Assembly (NCBI GenBank): GCA_020850785.1
Contig: JADZDZ010000073.1
Span: forward strand, 1-39,890
Direction of reading: 5' to 3'
Source of the DNA: Candidatus Sumerlaeota bacterium
Lineage (GTDB): Bacteria; Sumerlaeota; Sumerlaeia; SLMS01
Length of the DNA: 39,890 bases
Of this stretch, positions 33,841 through 39,890 are shown one piece after another (the stretch's first letter is position 1; each line of letters opens with the position of its first letter). The notes beneath the pieces are model-generated. The model was not told the DNA's origin. It did no database searches and was given only the letters and a program-made list of their open reading frames with translations. A program made the position numbers and the translations under genes.

Positions 33841-34607
33841 AAGGCATCATCCTCGCCGGTGGTCTCGGCACGCGACTTTATCCGCTGACGAAAATCACCA
33901 ACAAGCACCTGCTTCCCGTGTACAACCGGCCCATGATTCACTGGCCGATCCTGTCGCTGGTGGAAGCCGGTGTGCGCGACATCATGATCGTCACGGGCGG
34001 AAATTTCGCCGGCGCGTTCCTGCAACTGCTCGGCAACGGGAAGGAATTCGGCCTCAAGGACATTCACTACACCTATCAGGAAGGCGAGGGAGGCATCGCG
34101 CAGGCGCTGTCGTTGACGGAAAATTTCGTCGATCGCGACAAGTGCGTCGTGATCCTCGGTGACAATGTGCTCGAAAAAAGCATCAAGCCAAGCGTCGATC
34201 AATTCCGTCGGCAGGAGAAGGGCGCGCGCATCCTGCTGCGCGAAGTTCCCGATCCGGAACGCTTCGGCGTCGCGGAGCTTGATGCGAAGGGGAACATCGT
34301 CGGCATCGTTGAAAAGCCGAAGGAACCGAAGAGCAACTACGCCGTCACCGGCGTCTACATGTATGACGAAATGGTTTGGGACGTCGTGAAGACGTTGAAG
34401 CCGAGCGGCCGCGGCGAGTTGGAAATCACCGACGTGAACAACGCCTACCTGAAGGCGGGAACCCTTCAGCACAGCATCATGGATGGCTGGTGGACGGATG
34501 CGGGACAGTTTGAATCGCTGCTGCGCGCCAACAATCTGGTGGCGGAACGGGAGGAGCGCGAATCCTTCGCCTCCTTCCTTCCCAAAGACACCGCCGCGAA
34601 GAAATAA
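33837..34607 (+). CDS. rfbA: Glucose-1-phosphate thymidylyltransferase, short form
   Basis: A 256-residue sugar-1-phosphate nucleotidyltransferase. The signature GGLGTRLYPLT (8-18) and NKHLLPVYNRPMI follow the RmlA pattern, with VILGDNV for the metal site and GWWTDAGQFESL near the end. It is shorter than the ~290-residue tetrameric RmlA. It would make dTDP-glucose, the substrate of RfbB at the end of the same operon. Its ATG overlaps the glycosyltransferase stop. Confidence 0.9.
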   Translation: MKGIILAGGLGTRLYPLTKITNKHLLPVYNRPMIHWPILSLVEAGVRDIMIVTGGNFAGAFLQLLGNGKEFGLKDIHYTYQEGEGGIAQALSLTENFVDRDKCVVILGDNVLEKSIKPSVDQFRRQEKGARILLREVPDPERFGVAELDAKGNIVGIVEKPKEPKSNYAVTGVYMYDEMVWDVVKTLKPSGRGELEITDVNNAYLKAGTLQHSIMDGWWTDAGQFESLLRANNLVAEREERESFASFLPKDTAAKK

Positions 34608-34615
34608 CAGCGCCA

Positions 34616-35851
34616 GTGCAGCCGCTCCGCATCCACGTCCTCGCGGAGCCGCCGCTTGCGGACGCGGAACGGCGTGCGCTTGCGGCGCTGCTGCTGCGGA
34701 CGCGCCTCCCCATCGAGATCACCGGTGCGAAGTCCGCGCGCCTTGAGCTTTCCGTCGATGGTCCGCCGGGCCGGGCCATCGTCGTCGCGCGCGCCGATTT
34801 GGCAGCCATCGGAGGGCACCTGAACGGCGAGGCGGAAAAAAATCTTCCCCGCGATGCGCATCAGCGGCCGCTGCCTCCCTCCGCGCCGGGCACTCCCGTT
34901 GTGGACGAAATGGGCTGGTCGTTGCGCGATCAGATCATCGCCAAATTTCCCGAATATGGGTCGAAGCCGCCGGACTGGCGATTCTGCCTGACCTTCGATC
35001 TTGATTCCGCAGGAATGTTTCACGGCACCAATTCCTGGCACAGCTTTCGGCAACTTCCGAAGCAGCCCGCGAAGTACGTCGAATTCCTACGCTCCGGATT
35101 TACGACGGCCATCGGCACCGCGCCCGACCCGCACCTTCCCTTCGATTTTCTGCTGAAGCTGATAAAGGTTCAGGCCATCCCGGCGACCTTCCTCGTGCAG
35201 ACCCACCGCGAGCACAAGCTCGACAGCTATGACCTCGCGAAGGCGGGGGCGCTGCGCAACGCCATCAAGGATGCCCTTGCCGACAACCATGCGGTTGGCC
35301 TTCACAGCAGCTACGCAACGCGCGACCGGGACGGTGATTTTTTTCAGGAGCAGTGGAAGCGGCTGCGTGATATTTTTGGAGGCGCCGTGCAGGATGTTCA
35401 TCGCGCGCACTATCTGCGCACGCCCGACGATTTTTCCAGCTACGCGGGCGCCGCGCATATGGTCGATTCCTCGCTCATGTACAGCCCCCACAATGGCTTT
35501 CGCCGCGGCACATCGCTCCCATTCCGCGTAAATGACCGCATCGTGGAAGTCCCCCCGTTGGTCATGGACACCACGCTGCGATATCAGGAAAAACTCGACC
35601 ACAATCAGGCGCTGGCGGCTTCCCTTGCCTTGATGGCGGAGGTGAAGAAGCATGGTGGTGTGTTCACAATCATTTGGCACCCGCACAACCTCAACAACCT
35701 GACGTGGGAAGGTTGGGCGAAAGTCCTGTTTTCCATCATCGGCGAGGCGAAACGCCAAGGTGCCCGGTTTCAAACGCTTGCGGACGCCGCGCGCGACTTG
35801 CAGGATCACGGGGACGAAATGGAGCGCGCGCTCGCCACAGCCCCCCGATGA
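34616..35851 (+). CDS. Polysaccharide deacetylase-like protein (DUF7033-type)
   Basis: A 411-residue protein. The catalytic region begins at FCLTFDLDSAG (Asp127 and Asp129-130 area), followed by the histidine motif GLHSSYAT (His230), the segment HYLRTP, SSLMYSPHNGFRRGT, EVPPLVMDTTL, and a final TIIWHPHN (His355, His357). This order matches bacterial polysaccharide deacetylase-like proteins with an N-terminal DUF7033. It could remove N-acetyl groups from a polysaccharide or lipid-linked sugar; no signal peptide is visible, so it appears cytoplasmic. The start is GTG 34616, eight bases after rfbA, the only non-overlapping junction in the operon. Confidence 0.78.
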   Translation: MQPLRIHVLAEPPLADAERRALAALLLRTRLPIEITGAKSARLELSVDGPPGRAIVVARADLAAIGGHLNGEAEKNLPRDAHQRPLPPSAPGTPVVDEMGWSLRDQIIAKFPEYGSKPPDWRFCLTFDLDSAGMFHGTNSWHSFRQLPKQPAKYVEFLRSGFTTAIGTAPDPHLPFDFLLKLIKVQAIPATFLVQTHREHKLDSYDLAKAGALRNAIKDALADNHAVGLHSSYATRDRDGDFFQEQWKRLRDIFGGAVQDVHRAHYLRTPDDFSSYAGAAHMVDSSLMYSPHNGFRRGTSLPFRVNDRIVEVPPLVMDTTLRYQEKLDHNQALAASLALMAEVKKHGGVFTIIWHPHNLNNLTWEGWAKVLFSIIGEAKRQGARFQTLADAARDLQDHGDEMERALATAPR

Positions 35852-36456
35852 TCGACCCGACGGTAAAAATTCATCCCAGCGCCTTCGTTGATGAGCCATG
35901 CACCATTGGCGCGGGAACGCGCGTGTGGCATTTCTGCCACGTTCGCGAGGAAAGCATCATCGGCCCCAACTGCCAGCTTGGCCAGGGGTGCTACGTTGGG
36001 CGCGGCGTGCGAATCGGCGCCGGCTGCAAGCTGCAGAACAACGTGTCCCTCTATGAGGAGGTTACGTTGGAGGAGGAGGTCTTTTGCGGCCCCAGTTGTG
36101 TGTTCACCAACGTCACGAATCCGCGCGCGGCCATTGAGCGAAAGCACGAGTTCAAGCCGACGATCGTCCGGCGCGGCGCCACCATTGGCGCAAACGCCAC
36201 CATCCTTTGCGGCACCACGATCGGGCGTTGGGCGCTGATCGGCGCAGGTGCCCTTGTGCGCCAGGATGTTCAGGATTTCGCCCTCATGGTGGGCGTGCCC
36301 GCGCGCCGCATCGGTTGGGTGAGCATCAACGGCGACACGCTGCCATCCCTTCTCGTCGGTGATGTCTATACATGCCCCGCGGACGGATCGCAGTATCGAC
36401 TTACGCGTGCGAACCTGCTTGAACTCATCACGCCGGAGCCGCCCGTCCGCCGATGA
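35848..36456 (+). CDS. WbpD/WlbB-like sugar N-acetyltransferase (hexapeptide repeat)
   Basis: A 202-residue left-handed beta-helix acyltransferase from ATG 35848, which overlaps the previous stop (ATGA). Hexapeptide repeats run from about residue 10 to 150, and the segment KLQNNVSLYEEV ... VFCGPSCVFTNVTNPRA is characteristic of the WbpD/WlbB enzymes that acetylate the 3-amino group of a UDP-2-acetamido-3-amino glucuronate. The specific sugar here is inferred. It sits directly before WbpB- and WbpE-like genes, as in such pathways. Confidence 0.88.
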   Translation: MIDPTVKIHPSAFVDEPCTIGAGTRVWHFCHVREESIIGPNCQLGQGCYVGRGVRIGAGCKLQNNVSLYEEVTLEEEVFCGPSCVFTNVTNPRAAIERKHEFKPTIVRRGATIGANATILCGTTIGRWALIGAGALVRQDVQDFALMVGVPARRIGWVSINGDTLPSLLVGDVYTCPADGSQYRLTRANLLELITPEPPVRR

Positions 36457-37493
36457 CCAGCACCGTGCCGATCTCCGTCGCTGTTTGTGGCCTTGGCGAA
36501 TGGGGCCCGAACCTGCTTCGCAACCTGATGCAGAATGGTGACTGTCGCGTCACGGTGTTGTGCGACCGCGACAGGGCCCGCGCCGCCGAGTATGCGAAGA
36601 CGCACAACATCAGGTCCGTTTACGAGTCGGTCGATGACGTCGCGCTCGATCCCTACGTGGATGCGGTGGTGCTTGCGACGCCTGCCGGCGTTCATGAGGA
36701 GCAGGTGCGAACGCTTCTTGAATCCGGGAAGGACGTGCTTGTCGAAAAGCCGCTCGCGCTCACGCTCGATGGCGCACGTGAACTTGTGAAGCTTGCGCGC
36801 GCGAAGGAACGCGTGCTCATGCCGGGGCACACGTTCCTCTTCAACCCCGCCGTTCGCCGCGTGAAGCGCGAACTCAACAATGGCACGCTGGGAAAGCTGA
36901 ACCTCATTCTCGCGCAGCGCATGTCGCTCGGCCGCGTGCGCGAGGATTGCAACGCGCTCTGGAACCTCGCGCCCCATGACATCTCCATCCTGCTTTACTG
37001 GCTGAACAAGATGCCCATCTCCGTCACCGCGCGGGGCACCGCATTCCACGAAGGCTACACGCAGGAGGACATCGCCCTCTGCATTCTGGAATTTCCCGGC
37101 ACCATCGCCTCCGTGCAGGTCAGTTGGATGAATCCCGTGAAGGTCCGCCAGATGACGCTCGTCGGGTCGCAGCGCATGCTCATTTACGACGATGTTGCGC
37201 GCGAACACCCGCTTACGCTCTTCGATCAACGCATTGAGCAGGTTCCGCGCTCCCGCGGCGAAGGCACCATGGAGGAGTTCACGCTGCGCGCCCGCCGCGG
37301 ACCCGAAACTTCCATCGCCATCGACCAGAAGGAACCGCTTGCGGAGGAGGTCAGCCATTTCCTCGCCTGTGTTCGCTCCCGCGAAGAACCCATCGGTGGC
37401 GGCGAGCAGGCCCTTCGCATCATGAGCGTCCTCGAAGCATGCCAACGTTCGCTGCGAAATGGCGGGCAGGCCACGCAGCCGGAGGTGATATGA
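36453..37493 (+). CDS. Gfo/Idh/MocA-family sugar dehydrogenase (WbpB/WlbA-like)
   Basis: A 346-residue NAD(P)-dependent oxidoreductase. The Rossmann motif VCGLGEWGPN has GxGxxG-type glycines at 13-18, and the conserved EKP (98-100) and APHDIS supply the usual catalytic Lys and His. In WbpB/WlbA enzymes the 3-hydroxyl of a UDP sugar is oxidised before transamination. It overlaps the acetyltransferase before it and the aminotransferase after it by four bases each, which supports a joint pathway. Confidence 0.88.
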   Translation: MTSTVPISVAVCGLGEWGPNLLRNLMQNGDCRVTVLCDRDRARAAEYAKTHNIRSVYESVDDVALDPYVDAVVLATPAGVHEEQVRTLLESGKDVLVEKPLALTLDGARELVKLARAKERVLMPGHTFLFNPAVRRVKRELNNGTLGKLNLILAQRMSLGRVREDCNALWNLAPHDISILLYWLNKMPISVTARGTAFHEGYTQEDIALCILEFPGTIASVQVSWMNPVKVRQMTLVGSQRMLIYDDVAREHPLTLFDQRIEQVPRSRGEGTMEEFTLRARRGPETSIAIDQKEPLAEEVSHFLACVRSREEPIGGGEQALRIMSVLEACQRSLRNGGQATQPEVI

Positions 37494-38623
37494 AAGCCAT
37501 TCCCTTCCTCGATCTTCAAACACTCCATGCCTCCATCGCCGGCGAGTTGAACGACGCCATGGCGAAGGTGATGCAGCACGGCCAATTCATCATGGGGCCG
37601 GAGGTTCGCCGCTTCGAACATCAGTTCGCAAACTTCACGGGCGCCCGCGCCGCCATCGGCTGCGCCAACGGAACCGCCGCGCTGCACGCCGCGCTTTGTG
37701 CTCTGGAAGTCGGCCCCGGCAAGGAGGTCATCCTTCCGTCCCACACGTTCATCGCCACTGCGGAAGCTGTGCTTCTTACGGGGGCGCGCCCCGTGTTTGT
37801 CGAGGTGGATGAGGAAACGATGCTCATTGATCCCGCAAAGGTTCGCGCCGCCTTCTCTGCGCGCACCGCAGCGATCATCGCAGTCCACCTTTATGGAATG
37901 CCGTGCGACATGGATGCGCTTCGCGCGGTCGCAGCGGAACGCAATGTGCCCATCGCGGAGGACGCCGCGCAGGCCCACGGTTCCACCTACAAGAAGAAAC
38001 AGGCGGGCACGCTGGGCGCCGTCGCCTCCTTCAGTTTTTTTCCCGGCAAGAACCTCGGAGCCTTTGGCGATGCGGGCGCCGTGACGACGAATGATCCGAC
38101 GCTGGCGCGCACGCTTCGCCTCTACGTGAACCATGGGCGCGAGGCGAAGTTCGAGCACCTCATCGTCGGAAACAATTACCGGTTGGATACCGTGCAGGCT
38201 GCGGTGCTTGGCGTGAAGTTGCGCCACTTGGAAAACTGGAACCTCCAGCGCCAGCGCCTTGCCGCGCGCTACCTTGAACACTTTTCGCAGGAACCCTTCG
38301 CCTCGTTCCCGGTGCGTGTGCAGGCCGCTCCCGCAGGGGCCGCATCAACCTACCACCTCATGGTTGTGCGGATTCCCCGCCGCGATGAAATCATGGATGA
38401 ACTGCACAAGCGTGGCGTGCCGACGGGATTGCACTACCCGATTCCCTGCCACTTGCAGCCCGCACTGCGTGAGCTCAGCGACGGTCCCGGTTCCCTTGTG
38501 GTGACGGAGAAAATCGCGCAGCAGGTGCTCAGCCTCCCCATGTGCCCAACCTTCACGCTCGATGACGTTGATCGCATCTGCGACATCTTCCGCGCCGTGA
38601 TCATTCATTCGAAAGCGAGATGA
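37490..38623 (+). CDS. DegT/DnrJ/EryC1/StrS-family sugar aminotransferase (WbpE/WlbC-like)
   Basis: A 377-residue PLP enzyme from ATG 37490. It begins IPFLDLQTLHASI, has the cofactor-binding GTAALHAAL, EDAAQAHG (Asp158) and the Schiff-base lysine in FSFFPGKNLGAFGDAG (Lys187), followed by NYRLDTVQAAVL. Members transfer an amino group from glutamate to a 3- or 4-keto NDP sugar. With the neighbouring dehydrogenase and acetyltransferase it completes a three-step module for a 3-acetamido sugar. It overlaps both neighbours by ATGA. Confidence 0.93.
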   Translation: MKAIPFLDLQTLHASIAGELNDAMAKVMQHGQFIMGPEVRRFEHQFANFTGARAAIGCANGTAALHAALCALEVGPGKEVILPSHTFIATAEAVLLTGARPVFVEVDEETMLIDPAKVRAAFSARTAAIIAVHLYGMPCDMDALRAVAAERNVPIAEDAAQAHGSTYKKKQAGTLGAVASFSFFPGKNLGAFGDAGAVTTNDPTLARTLRLYVNHGREAKFEHLIVGNNYRLDTVQAAVLGVKLRHLENWNLQRQRLAARYLEHFSQEPFASFPVRVQAAPAGAASTYHLMVVRIPRRDEIMDELHKRGVPTGLHYPIPCHLQPALRELSDGPGSLVVTEKIAQQVLSLPMCPTFTLDDVDRICDIFRAVIIHSKAR

Positions 38624-39654
38624 CAATGCAGGAGACGTGGATCGTTACCGGCGGCGCAGGATTCATCGGCAGCAACTTCGTTCGTCTGGCGCTGGCGGAA
38701 AACTGGTGTGCGAAGGTCGTTGTTTTTGATGCGCTCACCTACGCGGGGAACCTCGACAACCTGCAACCGTATCTGGAATCGGATTCACGTCTGGTCTTCG
38801 TTCGTGGCGACGTGGCCAACGCGGGGGATGTCGAGAAGGTTTTTGCCGATCACAAGCCCCACCGCGTCTTCCACTTCGCGGCGGAATCGCACGTTGATCG
38901 CAGCATCCAGAATTCGGCCCCCTTTGTCATCACCAACGTCCTCGGCACCCAGCTTCTCCTCTCCGCGGCGCGGAAGCACGAAACGAAACGCTTCCTCCTC
39001 GTGTCCACCGATGAAGTTTACGGCGCGCTGCCGCTAAACTCCGCCGACAAGTTTCACGAGAAGCGTCCCTACTGCCCCAGCTCCCCTTACGCGGCCAGCA
39101 AGGCTTCGGCGGATTTTCTCGCGCTCGCCGCGTTCCATACCTACGGGCAGGATGTCGTCATCACCAACTGCTCAAACAACTACGGGCCCTATCAGTTTCC
39201 GGAGAAACTGATCCCGTTGATGATCATGAACGCACTGAAGGGCGAACAGCTTCCCGTCTACGGCGATGGTCTTTATGTGCGCGACTGGATCCACGTGGAG
39301 GATCAGTGCCGCGCGGTAAGGTTGTGCGGCCTTGAGGGAAAATCCGGCGAGACTTACTGCATCGGCTCCGACAACGAGCAGCCCAACATCGCCGTCGTGA
39401 AGATGATCCTGAAGCTCACCGGCCGCGACGAAACGCTCATCAGGTACGTCAAGGACCGCCCCGGCCACGACCGCCGCTACGCGATCGACTCCGCGAAGGT
39501 CCGCGAGCAACTTGGCTGGAAGCCGCGAATCGACTGGGGCAACGGCCTTGCGGCGACCGTGCGTTGGTACGTTGACAACGCCACGTGGCTGGATCGCATT
39601 CGCACCGGTGAATTTCAAAAATACTACGCGGAGTTATACGGCGACCGCCAGTAG
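38620..39654 (+). CDS. rfbB: dTDP-glucose 4,6-dehydratase
   Basis: A 344-residue extended short-chain dehydrogenase. NAD-binding GGAGFIGSNF (11-20), the catalytic STDEVYG (Asp131/Glu132 area) and YAASK (Tyr157, Lys161), and NCSNNYGPYQFPEKLIP identify RfbB/RmlB, which converts dTDP-glucose to dTDP-4-keto-6-deoxyglucose. It is the last gene of the operon, overlapping the aminotransferase by four bases. Its substrate is made by the rfbA product upstream. No rfbC or rfbD (rhamnose pathway) follows. Confidence 0.95.
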   Translation: MTMQETWIVTGGAGFIGSNFVRLALAENWCAKVVVFDALTYAGNLDNLQPYLESDSRLVFVRGDVANAGDVEKVFADHKPHRVFHFAAESHVDRSIQNSAPFVITNVLGTQLLLSAARKHETKRFLLVSTDEVYGALPLNSADKFHEKRPYCPSSPYAASKASADFLALAAFHTYGQDVVITNCSNNYGPYQFPEKLIPLMIMNALKGEQLPVYGDGLYVRDWIHVEDQCRAVRLCGLEGKSGETYCIGSDNEQPNIAVVKMILKLTGRDETLIRYVKDRPGHDRRYAIDSAKVREQLGWKPRIDWGNGLAATVRWYVDNATWLDRIRTGEFQKYYAELYGDRQ

Positions 39655-39707
39655 GCGGGGCTCGGTGATTCGGCGTGACGAATCCCGCCGCGCAAACGTT
39701 CTGACTC

Positions 39708-39742
39708 AAAAAAATGGGCGGCTGATTTCTCAGCCGCCCATT
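39708..39742 (-). terminator. Intrinsic terminator of the right-edge minus-strand gene
   Basis: A perfect 13-bp stem (AATGGGCGGCTGA, 39713-39725, with its complement 39730-39742) and TTTC loop is followed on the minus strand by seven T residues (39714-39708). It lies 43 bases beyond the stop of the partial gene. On the plus strand only TT follows, so it serves rfbB poorly. Confidence 0.88.
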
Positions 39743-39785
39743 CCGTTGGTTTCACTTTTCAGCCCTTCAAACTGCGAACCTTCCC

Positions 39786-39890
39786 TCAGTTCTCCTGCGA
39801 CTTGATGCGCATTCCGTAGAACGAGCGCCACACGAAGAAGGCCGCGATCACAAAGAAGACAATCGCCGCGCCCATCTTGATGCTTTCCGG
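39786..39890 (-). CDS. C-terminal end of a membrane protein (partial)
   Basis: The last 34 codons and TGA stop (39788-39786) of a gene entering from the right edge. The peptide contains one hydrophobic helix (MGAAIVFFVIAAFFVW) and a short polar, basic tail ending KSQEN. A proper terminator follows, supporting a real gene. The family cannot be told from so little. Confidence 0.6.
   Translation of the reverse strand, partial: PESIKMGAAIVFFVIAAFFVWRSFYGMRIKSQEN

Noticed and set aside
1..39890. CRISPR arrays, tRNA or rRNA genes, insertion sequences, attachment sites
   Set aside because: No regular repeat-spacer array, cloverleaf, rRNA segment, transposase or flanking repeat was seen; gaps are short and nearly all explained.

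Overview
This is a GC-rich, gene-dense chromosomal window of a Gram-negative bacterium. An outer-membrane secretin and a WaaP-type lipopolysaccharide kinase-like protein point to an outer membrane. I cannot assign a phylum securely. FHA-fused Tad machinery, an OpcA homologue and a DUF6259-type secreted hydrolase would suit a little-studied lineage such as PVC-related groups, Sumerlaeota or Hydrogenedentota, but that is a guess. I see no rRNA, tRNA, CRISPR array, insertion sequence or prophage gene.

Region 1 (1-11876, minus strand) is a Tad (tight adherence / Flp pilus) locus. In transcription order it runs: Flp prepilin, strong intrinsic terminator, prepilin peptidase (TadV/CpaA), CpaB/RcpC, secretin CpaC/RcpA, CpaF/TadA ATPase, TadB, TadC, then two large membrane proteins with cytoplasmic FHA domains; the last runs off the left edge. 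The ATPase also has an N-terminal FHA domain, followed by a linker carrying six copies of a short Thr-centred motif. The locus thus encodes four FHA domains and a set of candidate phospho-threonine ligands, and no TadZ/CpaE is seen. This is the most unusual part of the window and suggests a pilus machine controlled or assembled through Ser/Thr phosphorylation.

Region 2 (12236-22803) is mostly housekeeping: alanine dehydrogenase, RsmB-like rRNA methyltransferase, a PrxQ/BCP-type peroxiredoxin, a PLDc_N-like membrane protein, YicC RNase, an M32 carboxypeptidase, RNase D plus a 4-Cys uracil-DNA glycosylase (adjacent pair), an EPSP synthase with an altered N-terminal motif, and glycerate kinase.

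Region 3 (22823-30131, minus strand) looks like one long operon: a Spy/CpxP-like membrane-anchored protein, OpcA, 6-phosphogluconolactonase, a membrane-anchored coiled-coil protein, oligoendopeptidase F and a secreted DUF6259-like protein. OpcA and Pgl belong to the oxidative pentose phosphate pathway, but glucose-6-phosphate dehydrogenase itself is not here.

Region 4 (30312-39654) starts with a renalase-like FAD oxidoreductase and its terminator, then a WaaP-like kinase on the minus strand. Diverging from the kinase is an eight-gene plus-strand glycan operon: TPR protein, polyprenyl-phosphate-type glycosyltransferase, RfbA, polysaccharide deacetylase-like protein, WbpD-like acetyltransferase, WbpB-like dehydrogenase, DegT aminotransferase and RfbB. 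Six of its seven junctions are 4-base ATGA overlaps. It probably makes an N-acetylated amino sugar for a surface polysaccharide. The window closes with a terminator and the C-terminal end of a minus-strand membrane protein.
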